Notes: a model not told the origin generated them from the sequence alone. A stretch of 64,000 bases of DNA from an uncultured Dehalococcoidia bacterium (GCA_951812535.1 CATOSK010000004.1:186001-250000); one strand, 5' to 3'; shown: positions 28,460 to 36,837, numbered from the stretch's first letter. A program made the numbers and translations.

Positions 28460-30529
28460 TTAGCGGCCGTTGGAGCCGGGTTGGATGAGGACGCGGACGA
28501 GGCCGCCATCCTCCCGGCGCTGGGTGATGAGCTTGTGGCCTGCCTGCTCGGCCCAATAGAGGACGTCGTAGATGTTCAGTGCGTCGTGGAGGATGGCTTC
28601 GACGAAGGAGTCGCTGTCGTTGTCGATCTGGCGGCTAAGAGCGGCGATGACGCCGGCGCAGTTCTTGCCGCGACCGTCGACGACGGCCCATCCACCCGCG
28701 TGGGCGCCGCTGGGGGCGGCGGCGATCCCGTTGCTGTGACCGTTGCCGTTGGCGCGGGGGTCGATGATACCGGTCTTGCGAAGGTCGAGCTCGCGCTTGA
28801 AGTGGGCGACGGCCTCGGCGGCGACGGCGGCTTCCCGCTCCCCGCTGCGGCATACTGCGCCGCGAACGCCGACGATGTCGGGGTTAATCCGGGCGAGCTC
28901 GTCAAGGTCACTAAGGCGGAGGTGACCGGAAAGGGCGGTGCTGAGACCGTACTCCTTGGCCTCCATGACCATCTCGCGGAGTTCGGGCTCGGGGATGAAG
29001 TCGAAGAGGTTGCGGCCGTCCTTGGTGAGGGTGTCGATAAGGAAGCCGTCGCACTCGCTTTCGCGGGCTAGCTTGACCATCTGGCGGGGTTCGAGGCCGC
29101 CGAAAAGCTGGTTGTCGGCGAAGAGGGATCCGATGAGCTTGGTGTCGAATCCCCTGAGGGCGCGGCGGGACTCCTTGAGGACCTCCAGGGCGGAGCCGTA
29201 GTCGGTCTCGCAGAAGCCGACCTTGACGGAGGTGGCATCGAGCATTCCGGCGGCGCGGACAGCCATAGCGACGGTGCCGGCCTGGTTGGGAACGACTCCG
29301 AGGGTGACGCTTACGTGCTTTTCCTCGGGGATGCGCTCGCGGACAGCTTCAACGAGATCGGGGTGGCCGGAGCCGACAAGGGCCTCCTGAAGGTTCTTGA
29401 CGTCGATGATGTCGGCGCCGCCGCGGTCGGCTTCGAGGGCTTCCTCCATGTTCTGAACGCTGACGAGGAGCATCATTCCCGAGAAGTCGACTTCTCGGTG
29501 GCTCTTTTCGTTAAGCCAGGCAGCGTGGGATCGGGAGCGGGCGGGAACCTTGGCGGGTTCGGGATGAGGAATCAGGGGGGTGAGCTCGCGTTCGAGTTCC
29601 GCCTTCTCGTCCCGGGTGAGGTCGATGAGGGGGTAGCGGACGCCGCCGCCGGCCATTCCCATAAGCTCGCCCCAGTGCTTGCACATGGTGGTGGGGATGA
29701 CGCCGTTGTACTTCTTGACCGTGCCGCCCCACCACTTGTCGGAAAGGGCCTTGAGGTCCTTGAGGTGGGTGTTGTAGAAGTCGAGGTCAAGGTCGCCATT
29801 GGTGGCGCGGTCGATGAACTGGACGTAGTAGTTGGCCTCGGGGGTGTCAAAGCGCCAGTCGGAGGTGTTGGCGAACATGACCTGCTGGTGGAAGCCGAGC
29901 TCCTGGGCCTTGGGGAAGATCCACTCGTCGGGGGTGCTGATTATGGCCTTCTTGCCAACCAGGAGATGGGTCTCGATGGAGGTCTGCTGGTTGAAGCTGG
30001 CTTCCTTGACGCCGACGACGTTGGGGATCTGGCAGAGGCGGTTCAGTCCCTGGGGGCTCATGATGAAGCCGAACTGGGGGGAGTTGTAGAACATGATGGC
30101 GAGATTGGTGTTATCAGCCAGCAGCTTCACGTACTCAAAGACCTGGTCCTCGGTCTTGGCGACCATGTAGGGCGGGGCGACCATGAGGAGGTCGATTCCG
30201 ACCTGCTCGGCGTGGCCGGCGAGGGCCAGCATTTCGCGGGTAGAGGTGTGGGTGACGTGAGCGCCGGAGAGCCACTTTCCAATGGACTCGCCGGCGACGG
30301 TGGACATGACGTGCTTTCGCTCGTCAAAAGTGAGGCTCCAGAACTCGCCCATGGCCCAGGTGCAGCCGGCGCCGCGGGTGCCGAGGGACTGGATGTAGCG
30401 GATGTTCCGGCGCATTCCTTCTTCGTCAAAGGACTTGTCGGGCGTGAAAGGGGTGACGAGGGTGCTCCACTGCCCGCGCAGGTTTTCCCAAGCCCAATCC
30501 TGCGCTTCATGTTTCTGGTAGCCCGCCAT
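28460..30529 (-). CDS. Three-domain fusion: DapA-like aldolase, MfnB-like furan synthase, TusA-like sulfur carrier
   Basis: One uninterrupted frame of 689 residues joins three domains. Residues 10-330 are a DHDPS/NAL class I aldolase: the Schiff-base lysine K175 in VVGVKEAS and Tyr148 in FYNSPQFG are present, so it should form or split a C-C bond next to a pyruvate-like carbonyl. Residues 352-585 match MfnB, the 4-(hydroxymethyl)-2-furancarboxaldehyde-phosphate synthase of methanofuran synthesis. GADIIDVKN gives D376 and K378, SVKVGF gives K436, and LIDTLTKDGRNLFDF gives D499 and K503, all the residues I know to be catalytic. Residues 585-611 are a Gly/Asn/Ala-rich linker. Residues 614-689 are TusA-like with C624 in GKNCAGV, in place of the usual CPxP context. 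I start at ATG 30529 (ribosome site AGAAGGTG); the frame continues upstream without homology. A sulfur-bearing or modified furan product is a guess. The gene appears monocistronic, with a hairpin behind it. Confidence 0.85.
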   Translation of the reverse strand: MAGYQKHEAQDWAWENLRGQWSTLVTPFTPDKSFDEEGMRRNIRYIQSLGTRGAGCTWAMGEFWSLTFDERKHVMSTVAGESIGKWLSGAHVTHTSTREMLALAGHAEQVGIDLLMVAPPYMVAKTEDQVFEYVKLLADNTNLAIMFYNSPQFGFIMSPQGLNRLCQIPNVVGVKEASFNQQTSIETHLLVGKKAIISTPDEWIFPKAQELGFHQQVMFANTSDWRFDTPEANYYVQFIDRATNGDLDLDFYNTHLKDLKALSDKWWGGTVKKYNGVIPTTMCKHWGELMGMAGGGVRYPLIDLTRDEKAELERELTPLIPHPEPAKVPARSRSHAAWLNEKSHREVDFSGMMLLVSVQNMEEALEADRGGADIIDVKNLQEALVGSGHPDLVEAVRERIPEEKHVSVTLGVVPNQAGTVAMAVRAAGMLDATSVKVGFCETDYGSALEVLKESRRALRGFDTKLIGSLFADNQLFGGLEPRQMVKLARESECDGFLIDTLTKDGRNLFDFIPEPELREMVMEAKEYGLSTALSGHLRLSDLDELARINPDIVGVRGAVCRSGEREAAVAAEAVAHFKRELDLRKTGIIDPRANGNGHSNGIAAAPSGAHAGGWAVVDGRGKNCAGVIAALSRQIDNDSDSFVEAILHDALNIYDVLYWAEQAGHKLITQRREDGGLVRVLIQPGSNGR

Positions 30530-31174
30530 GATATTCACCTTCTTGCAAGAGTAGATGAGGGTAACGCGGATAAGAGGGACGGCGAGACACCATCCGACGG
30601 GACCGGAAAACGCGAGGCTTCCGGGTGGTCGCAGGCACAAGAAAGGCCGCTCAGTCGTCACCATCGGCGCGGAGGCGGCCAAATTCAGCCCTATCCAGTT
30701 TACGCAGTGGGGGCGGCAACGTCAATAAACGTGGCTGCCTGGACCGTGGGTCAAGAACAGTCAAGCCAACCGGGAACACGGCTCTTCGATTTTGGGACAT
30801 TTCGGGACACTTCGGGGTTTTTCGTGCTCAAGACTCCCTAGATTCACGGGACATTGGCGCCTAATTGGGGTCCCCTTTGCGCTATTCCGGGACGTGAATG
30901 GGACACGATTGAGACATTTTTGCGACATTTGAGCGTGGGCAAGGGACATTTCTTTGGTTGAACGGGCCGGGGTTGAACGGTCCGGGATTGTTTGGAGTGA
31001 ACAGGAATGTCCAGCGGGACTCAAAGCGCAATCCTGGCGAGGAGGTGACGGAATGGCCTACTCTACCAACGTTAGTGTCCCGGCACCGGGGGTGTCAATC
31101 GGCAACTGTCAGGTAGATGGCGGTTGAGGGAAAGGCAGGCCATCGGTGCGGGGAGAGAGGGTATAGACAGGGTA
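30530..31174. other. 645-base gap with no gene
   Basis: No coding frame here looks like protein. The right part separates mutM from the region; the centre holds a helically phased array of GGGACAT-like motifs (30794-30949) and two words shared with the gap at 18.5-18.7 kb: AACGGGCCGGGGT at 30961-30973 and GGCAACTGTCAG at 31101-31112. An 87-codon minus-strand frame across the array is explained by the repeated motif. Confidence 0.6.
30794..30949. repeat. Phased array of GGGACAT-like heptamers
   Basis: Heptamers of the form GNGACAY or close to it begin at 30794, 30804, 30848, 30889, 30900, 30911, 30922 and 30943. Steps are 10, 44, 41, 11, 11, 11 and 21, that is, near whole turns of the helix. 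The complement TGTCCC/TGTCGC is the same core as the decamers at 18565-18594. It could be an operator or a nucleoid-protein site array; no known consensus is recognised. Confidence 0.5.
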
Positions 31175-31993
31175 TCAGGGAGTGGGAGGTTGGCAGACGG
31201 GGCAGTAGAAGGTGGTACGGGCGCGGACTTTGACCTGTTCCATTGTGCCGCTCCCACAGCGGACGCAGGGAGCGTCCGGTGAGCGGGGGATGAGCCAAGG
31301 TGAGAGGCCGAAGGGAGGGTCGGGCCAGTGGTCGCGGCGGCTTTGGTCGTACTGGGAGAGGGAGTGTTCCAAAGCCTGGACGATGGAGTTTCGGAGGCGG
31401 GATATTTCCTCCGGGGACAGGCCGGAGGCGGGGCGTTCCGGGTGTATGCCGGCGCGGTAGAGGGCGTCATCGGCGTAGAGGTTGCCGAGTCCGGCGATGA
31501 TGTGCTGCTCCAAGAGAAGGGCCTTGATGGGGGCGGTGCGGTTGGAGAGGACTAGTGCCAAGGCAGCGTCGTTGAAGTCTTCGGAGAGGGGTTCGGGCCC
31601 CATTTTTCCGGTGGCCTGGGCGGGGTCGTCGACGAGCCAGAGGTGTCCGAACTTGCGGGGGTCGATGAAGCGGAGCTGGGTGCCGTCGGTGAAGTCTACG
31701 GTGTGGCGGACCATGGCGGGCGGGGGCTGGGTCCTGGGGTGGATGCGGAGGCCGCCGGTCATGCCGAGGTGGAGAACCCAGGTCTGGCCGGTGTCCAATG
31801 GTGCGAGAAGGTACTTGCCGCGGCGGGCGACTTTCTGGATGGTGCCGCCGGGGAGGTCGAGGACGAAATCCTCCAGGGAGGGGTGCTTGACGGTGTTGGC
31901 CCAGCCGATGGTGGCGAGGGCGATGGTCTTGCCGGGGAGGCCGATTTCGACCAGGTAGCGGCGGGTGTTTTCGACCTCGGGGAGTTCGGGCAT
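31175..31993 (-). CDS. mutM: Formamidopyrimidine-DNA glycosylase (Fpg/MutM)
   Basis: This is a bifunctional glycosylase/AP lyase that removes oxidised purines such as 8-oxoguanine. After Met removal the N-terminus is the catalytic PELPEVE (Pro nucleophile, Glu). The middle has LHLGMTGGLRI, the H2TH region IIAGLGNLYADDALYRAGIHP, and the C-terminal zinc finger CVRCGSG and FYCPVC. 272 residues is the normal size. ATG 31993 follows the ileS stop by five bases, so the two are co-transcribed. Confidence 0.96.
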   Translation of the reverse strand: MPELPEVENTRRYLVEIGLPGKTIALATIGWANTVKHPSLEDFVLDLPGGTIQKVARRGKYLLAPLDTGQTWVLHLGMTGGLRIHPRTQPPPAMVRHTVDFTDGTQLRFIDPRKFGHLWLVDDPAQATGKMGPEPLSEDFNDAALALVLSNRTAPIKALLLEQHIIAGLGNLYADDALYRAGIHPERPASGLSPEEISRLRNSIVQALEHSLSQYDQSRRDHWPDPPFGLSPWLIPRSPDAPCVRCGSGTMEQVKVRARTTFYCPVCQPPTP

Positions 31994-31998
31994 AGGGG

Positions 31999-34900
31999 CT
32001 AGGCGCGGCGGACGGCGAGGGTGATTTCCATTCCTTCCACCTGCTGAGTCTCGGAGTGGGCACCGTCCGGGGGAGGGGACTGACAAAGATCGTCGCTGAG
32101 AGTCTCGCCGCCGATGTATCCGGCGTGGGCCTGCATGACGGCGGCCAATTCGTCGGGCCCTTCATAGTAGGTGACGATGCGGTCGGTGATGTCGAACCCG
32201 GCAGCGCGGCGGAGATTCTGGATGCGGTGGGCGACTTCACGGGCCAGGCCTTCCTGGGCGAGCTCGGGGGTCACGGTGGCGTCCAGGGCGACCATGTATC
32301 CAGCTTCCAGGTTAACGGAGTAGCCGCCGATGGACAGGATGGCGTCGGCGTTTTCCCCGGCGGCGGCGCGGGCTTCCTGGAAGAGGCCCGGCTGGTGGGA
32401 GACGCCGCGGAGGGCCTTGACGTTGAGTTCCTCGAGGACCTGGGACTCGACCCATTCCAGGTATTGCTCCTCCTCTTCGAGGCGGGTCTTGACGACGATG
32501 GCGGGCAGGGGCTGGCGGACTTTAAGACCAGCGCGGGAGCGGGCGGCGCGGCCCATGCTGGAAACGCGCATGGCGAGGCGGGTGGCATCCATGAGGCGGG
32601 CGTCGACGAGGGAGTTGTCGGCGACGGGGAAGGCGGCGAGGTGAACGCTGGCGGGGGCGTCCGGGTCGGCGGCACTGACGAGGTTCTGGTAGATCTCGTC
32701 AGCCATGAAGGGGGCGAGGGGAGCCATGAGCTTGGCGACGGTGACGAGGCACTGGTAGAGGGTGGCATGGGCAGAGAGCTTGTCCCCGTCGTTTTCGCTG
32801 CGCCAGAAGCGGCGGCGGCTGCGGCGGACGTACCAGTTGGAGAGCCCGTCGATGAACTCCTGGATGCGGCGGCCGGCGTCGGTGGGGCTGTAATTTTCCA
32901 GGTGGTCGTCGACCTGGGTGATGAGGAGGTTAAGCTCGGATAGAATCCAGCGGTCCAGCTCGTTCTCGGGCGTCCAATCGGCTGGGATTTGATCGGGGGT
33001 GAAGCCGTCGATGTTGGCATAGTTGGTGAAGAAGGAGTAGACGTTCCAGAGGGTGAGGAGGACACGGCGGAGGGTCTCGTTGACGAGGCGGTCGGAGAAG
33101 CGGCGCGGCTCGCCGGGGTGGGAGGCGGTGAAAAGATACCAACGGAGAGCGTCGGCGCCGGTTGCGTCGAGGACGGTGTTGGGGTCAACGACGTTTCCAA
33201 TCCGCTTGCTCATCTTGCGGCCGCGGTCGTCGAGGATGAGGCCGAGGCAGATTACGTTGTCGTAGGCGGGCTGGTCCTTGAGAAGCGTTCCGAGGGCGTG
33301 GAGGGAGTAGAACCAGCCGCGGGTCTGGTCGACGGCCTCGCAAATGTAGTCGGCGGGGAAGCGGCCGTCGTCGTCCATGCCGGGATTGTCAAAGGGGTAG
33401 TGCCACTGAGCGTAGGGCATTGCCCCCGAGTCGAACCAGGCGTCCATGACCTCGGGGATGCGGCGCATAATGCCGGAGCATCCTTCGGCGGGGCAGTCGA
33501 GGGTTATGTCATCCACGAAGGGGCGGTGGAGATCCAGGCCGGTAACGGACGACCGGCTGCCGCCGGAGGCGTGTTTTTCCAACTCGGAGACGCTGCCCAT
33601 GCAGACCTGGCGGCGGCAGTCGGGACACTCCCAGATGGGGATGGGGGTTCCCCAGTAACGCTCGCGGGAGATGGCCCAGTCGATGTTGTTGCGCAGCCAT
33701 TCGCCGAAGCGGCCGTCCTTGATGTAGCCGGGATACCAGTTGATGGCGTCGTTGCCGCTGACGAGGCGGTCCTTGACGGCGGTGGTGCGGATGTACCAGG
33801 AGGACTTGGCGTAGTAGAGGAGGGGGGTGTCACAACGCCAGCAGAAGGGGTAGGTGTGGCGATAGGTCGCCTTGTGGTGGAGGAGGCCGCGTTCCTCGAG
33901 ATCAGCCATGATGAGGGGATCGGCGTCCTTGACGAATTTGCCAGCGAAGGGGTAGCTGCCGGTGACGACGCCGCGCAGGTCGACTTCCTGGACGAAGGAA
34001 AGGAGGCGGCTGCGGCCGAGGTTGAGGTCTTCGTCACCAAAGGCGGGGGCGATGTGGACGATGCCAGTGCCGTCCTCCATTGAAACGAAGCCGGCGTCGA
34101 CGACGCGGGGCTGGAAGCTTTCAGAGGGTTCGAGGACGGTGCCAGAGCCGCCCTCCTCACCTGCCTGTTCGACGAAGCGGCGGATGTTGGCGTTGTACTC
34201 GAGGGGGTCGTACAGGGGTTCGTAGGTGAGACCGACCAAGGCCCGACCTTCGATGGAACCAACGACAGAGTACTCTCCTTGGACCGCACTCTGTACCAAA
34301 GCAGCAGCGACTACCAGATATTCGTTGCTGTTGACACCCTGGATTTTAACTATGGAGTACTCGGCGGCGGCGTCCACGGCAAGAGCGGTATTGCCGGGGA
34401 GGGTCCAGGGGGTGGTCGTCCAGGCGAGGAGGTACACGGGGCCGTCAAACGAAGTTAACTGGTCAAAAGAAGCGTCAAAAGCATCTCGCCTCCGGACCGC
34501 GGAGTCATAGCCGTTGATGCGGAACTTGGGAAAGACGGATGGGTCGGGGGTGTCGTCCTTGTACCCGAGGGCGACCTCGTGGGAGCTGAGGCTGGTCTCG
34601 CAGCGGGGGCAGTGGGGAGTGCCGCGCAGGCCCTGGTAGACAAGACCCTTGTCCCAGAGCTGCTTGATAATCCACCAGCCGCTTTCGATGTAGTCGTTTT
34701 CGAGGGTGACGTAGGGGTCGTCCATGTCCACCCAGAAGCCGATGCGGTCGGTTAGGACCTCCCAATCCTTCACGTAGCGGAAGACGCTGTCGCGGCACTG
34801 GGCGTTGAACTTCTCGATGCCGTATTCCTCGATCTCGCGCTTGGAGGTAAGGCCGAGTTCCTTTTCGATTTCCAACTCGACGGGGAGGCCGTGGGTGTCC

Positions 34901-35154
34901 CAGCCGCCCTTCCTGATGCAGCGGAAGCCCTTCATGGTGCGGTGGCGGCAGATGACATCCTTGAAGACGCGGGCGAGGACGTGGTGGATGCCGGGGCTGC
35001 CGTTGGCGGTGGGGGGTCCTTCAAACAGCATGAAGAGGGGGCCGGCGGCCCGCTCGGACTCGCTGCGGCGGAAGATGTCTTCCTTCTTCCAAAAATCGAG
35101 GATACGTGCGTCCATTTCCGGGAAGCTAACCCGGCTGGAGACAGGCTTGAACAT
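31999..35154 (-). CDS. ileS: Isoleucyl-tRNA synthetase, type 2, with GIHH signature
   Basis: IleRS charges tRNA-Ile. The 1051-residue length and sequence fit the type 2 (eukaryote-like) branch, which lacks the C-terminal zinc finger of E. coli IleRS. The Rossmann fold has the synthetase signatures: at residues 55-58 the HxGH motif is G-I-H-H (context NGSPGIHHVLAR), and KMSKR is at 647-651 (context DDRGRKMSKRIGN). The editing CP1 domain and an anticodon-binding domain follow. Type 2 enzymes are known for low sensitivity to mupirocin, and a GxHH swap has been described in very resistant forms. It is followed closely by mutM and preceded by a leader with a long hairpin. Confidence 0.95.
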   Translation of the reverse strand: MFKPVSSRVSFPEMDARILDFWKKEDIFRRSESERAAGPLFMLFEGPPTANGSPGIHHVLARVFKDVICRHRTMKGFRCIRKGGWDTHGLPVELEIEKELGLTSKREIEEYGIEKFNAQCRDSVFRYVKDWEVLTDRIGFWVDMDDPYVTLENDYIESGWWIIKQLWDKGLVYQGLRGTPHCPRCETSLSSHEVALGYKDDTPDPSVFPKFRINGYDSAVRRRDAFDASFDQLTSFDGPVYLLAWTTTPWTLPGNTALAVDAAAEYSIVKIQGVNSNEYLVVAAALVQSAVQGEYSVVGSIEGRALVGLTYEPLYDPLEYNANIRRFVEQAGEEGGSGTVLEPSESFQPRVVDAGFVSMEDGTGIVHIAPAFGDEDLNLGRSRLLSFVQEVDLRGVVTGSYPFAGKFVKDADPLIMADLEERGLLHHKATYRHTYPFCWRCDTPLLYYAKSSWYIRTTAVKDRLVSGNDAINWYPGYIKDGRFGEWLRNNIDWAISRERYWGTPIPIWECPDCRRQVCMGSVSELEKHASGGSRSSVTGLDLHRPFVDDITLDCPAEGCSGIMRRIPEVMDAWFDSGAMPYAQWHYPFDNPGMDDDGRFPADYICEAVDQTRGWFYSLHALGTLLKDQPAYDNVICLGLILDDRGRKMSKRIGNVVDPNTVLDATGADALRWYLFTASHPGEPRRFSDRLVNETLRRVLLTLWNVYSFFTNYANIDGFTPDQIPADWTPENELDRWILSELNLLITQVDDHLENYSPTDAGRRIQEFIDGLSNWYVRRSRRRFWRSENDGDKLSAHATLYQCLVTVAKLMAPLAPFMADEIYQNLVSAADPDAPASVHLAAFPVADNSLVDARLMDATRLAMRVSSMGRAARSRAGLKVRQPLPAIVVKTRLEEEEQYLEWVESQVLEELNVKALRGVSHQPGLFQEARAAAGENADAILSIGGYSVNLEAGYMVALDATVTPELAQEGLAREVAHRIQNLRRAAGFDITDRIVTYYEGPDELAAVMQAHAGYIGGETLSDDLCQSPPPDGAHSETQQVEGMEITLAVRRA

Positions 35155-35207
35155 GGTTGAGACGACCTCTCTGATACGGCGCGTTTTCGGGGCCTGCCTG
35201 GCGGGAA

Positions 35208-35243
35208 CTTGTCCAAATGGCCCCTGGGCGCGCTCTGGACAAG
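35208..35243 (-). other. Hairpin in the ileS leader
   Basis: CTTGTCCA (35208-35215) pairs perfectly with TGGACAAG (35236-35243), with an inner GGCCCC region that can extend the stem. It lies in the first part of the predicted ileS transcript (start near 35258). The T-box consensus (TGGNACCGC) is absent, so this is not a T-box riboswitch. Confidence 0.4.
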
Positions 35244-35264
35244 GAGAGTATTTTTGGCAAGGGC

Positions 35265-35270
35265 ATTATA
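35265..35270 (-). promoter_or_regulatory. -10 box of ileS
   Basis: A perfect TATAAT on the minus strand, about 110 bases before the ileS ATG, in a locally AT-rich patch. The -35 position has no good match. Confidence 0.45.
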
Positions 35271-35384
35271 CATTAAAGACCGGGAGACGCCTTCCACTGC
35301 CGCAGGGTTCCGTGTTAGGCGGTGCATCTCAAGGGGTACGAGGGGGGGTTCCTTTTTTGCGACTCCGCCGCTGGCGCAAGGCAA

Positions 35385-35435
35385 CCCCTGCCCCCGCCTC
35401 CGCGGGGCAGGCTCTGCGCGGGGGCAGGCTTGTCT
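35385..35435. repeat. Family B nested palindrome, full copy
   Basis: The outer arms CTGCCCCCGC and GCGGGGGCAG pair over 10 bp. Inside, GCCT and AGGC pair around CCGCGGGGC, with the shared word CAGGCTCTGCG. Compared with the 24318 copy the outer arms differ on both sides but still pair. Confidence 0.65.
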
Positions 35436-35565
35436 CAACGGCAGCGGCTGTCGCTCGGGGTCCGGCGCGGGGAAGGCGGGAGAGCGGAAAGGCGGGCCGG
35501 GAACGAAACCATCAATTAAATGGCAACACCTGAATTGCGACGCTGCTTTCCAATTCACGGCGGCG

Positions 35566-35574
35566 TGATATAAT
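35566..35574 (+). promoter_or_regulatory. Extended -10 promoter, distal, of the ribosomal operon
   Basis: TGATATAAT is a perfect -10 with a TGn extension and only a weak -35 (CTTTCC at 17 bases). The predicted start near 35581 would give a leader of about 170 bases before rpsL. Confidence 0.5.
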
Positions 35575-35675
35575 TGGCCCTCCTTGGCAGGACGCATGAT
35601 CAGAACTGCCGGGGCCCACAGGGTGCCACCGGGCTGCAACTCACTGAGATTTGCCGGTGAGAGTAGCTTCTGCGG

Positions 35676-35704
35676 TTGACATCCCTGTTAATTGTTTGTA
35701 GCAT
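35676..35704 (+). promoter_or_regulatory. Proximal promoter of the ribosomal operon
   Basis: A perfect TTGACA (35676-35681), 17 bases, then TAGCAT (35699-35704), a 4 of 6 -10. The predicted start near 35711 leaves a 39-base leader to rpsL. Confidence 0.5.
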
Positions 35705-35749
35705 TCCGGTTTACGCGCAACCGATTGTTCGGAAAGATGTGAGCAAGTT

Positions 35750-36157
35750 ATGCCGACTGTAAACCAACTGGTCCGGAAAGGGCGGAGCCCTTCGAAGAAG
35801 GGCACGAAAGCACCGGCTTTGCATTGGGTCCAGAACTCACTGCGAAACCGCACCAAGTGGGGCCCGGGATGCCCGCAACGGCGGGGAGTCTGCATCCAAG
35901 TGCGGACGATGACACCCAAGAAGCCCAACTCGGCCCTCCGGAAGATATGCCGAGTCCGGTTGACGAACGGGGTGGAAGTGACCGCCTATATCGGCGGGGA
36001 AGGCCACAACCTGCAGGAGCACTCGGTGGTGCTGGTGCGGGGAGGCCGCGTGAAGGACCTGCCGGGAGTCCGATACCACGTAGTCCGAAGCGCACTTGAC
36101 ACGGAAGGCGTGCAGGGCCGCAGGCGAGGCCGCAGCAAGTACGGGGCCAGGCGGTAA
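35750..36157 (+). CDS. rpsL: 30S ribosomal protein S12
   Basis: S12 sits at the decoding centre. The conserved [11 protein letters not shown] and [13 protein letters not shown] segments carry the lysines whose change gives streptomycin resistance; both have the sensitive residue. Between KGTKAPAL and CPQRRGVC there is an insertion of about 13 residues like that of Firmicutes S12 and absent from E. coli, a Terrabacteria-type feature. 135 residues. First gene of the super-operon. No clear ribosome site precedes the ATG. Confidence 0.98.
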   Translation: MPTVNQLVRKGRSPSKKGTKAPALHWVQNSLRNRTKWGPGCPQRRGVCIQVRTMTPKKPNSALRKICRVRLTNGVEVTAYIGGEGHNLQEHSVVLVRGGRVKDLPGVRYHVVRSALDTEGVQGRRRGRSKYGARR

Positions 36158-36243
36158 ACGAGCAGGAAGGCTTACCAAAGCTGGCCGGTTGCGGAGGGAA
36201 ACCCAAAGCAACCAGGCCAGATTATTTTCAGGGGAAGGGTCCC

Positions 36244-36714
36244 ATGTCCAGAAGAAGAAGAGCGGAACCGAGAATAATTCCACCCGATCCCAGGTACAAT
36301 AACCTGGTGCTGTCCCGGTTCATCAACAGGCTCATGTTGAAGGGCAAGAAGTCCATCGCGCAGCGCCTGGTCTATAACGCGTTGGACATTATCCGCGAAG
36401 AGTCCCGGCGGGATCCTATGGAGATCTTTGAGCAGGCGATACGTAATGCCACTCCTATTGTGGAAGTCAAGCCCCGCCGGATAGGCGGGGCAACTTATCA
36501 GGTGCCACAGGAGCTGCGGACGAACCGGAGCGAGGCGCTGGCGATGCGTTGGATTATCCGGGGCGCCCGGGGGCGGAAGGGAACGCCGATGCGCCGGAGC
36601 CTGGCGACGGAGTTCATGGACGCATCCCGGGGAGAGGGTTCCGCAGTGCGGCGCAGGGAAGAACTGCACCGGATGGCGGAGGCGAACCGGGCGTTCGTCC
36701 ACTACCGGCGGTAA
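36244..36714 (+). CDS. rpsG: 30S ribosomal protein S7
   Basis: S7 starts assembly of the 3' domain of 16S rRNA and lies near the E site. It has PDPRYNNLVLSRFINRLMLKGKKS, the RRIGGATYQVP loop and the C-terminal AEANRAFVHYRR. 156 residues, normal size. The ribosome site GGGGAAGGG precedes the ATG. The word CGGTAAGAAC, which includes the stop, is repeated 16 bases later (36709 and 36725). Confidence 0.98.
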   Translation: MSRRRRAEPRIIPPDPRYNNLVLSRFINRLMLKGKKSIAQRLVYNALDIIREESRRDPMEIFEQAIRNATPIVEVKPRRIGGATYQVPQELRTNRSEALAMRWIIRGARGRKGTPMRRSLATEFMDASRGEGSAVRRREELHRMAEANRAFVHYRR

Positions 36715-36837
36715 GAACAACTTACGGTAAGAACGCCAGATCGCTTCTGTGGAACAGACCGCTAACTGAAGACAAGAGTCCAACGCTCGCAACCGAGAAA
36801 ATCTGGTCCCAGCAACGGAGATATTCACAACAACCCC

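Larger units (their letters stand above)
35155..35749. other. Regulatory gap between divergent ileS and ribosomal operons
   Basis: No gene is supported here. It holds the ileS leader and -10 (35265-35270), one full family B palindrome (35385-35435), and two candidate promoters for rpsL (35566-35574 and 35676-35704). The stretch 35436-35565 shows nothing I can name. Confidence 0.6.

Noticed and set aside
29315-30841. 508-codon plus-strand frame opposite the aldolase-MfnB-TusA fusion
   Set aside because: The minus strand has clear catalytic motifs throughout; the antisense protein is low-complexity Gly, Val and Asp without family likeness.
30761-31024. 87-codon minus-strand frame in the gap upstream of the fusion gene
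   Set aside because: Its repeated Lys-Cys-Pro-like words come from the GGGACAT DNA repeats; no ribosome site and no homology that I recognise.
35155-35260. T-box riboswitch for ileS
   Set aside because: No TGGNACCGC antiterminator box and no specifier-loop layout were found.
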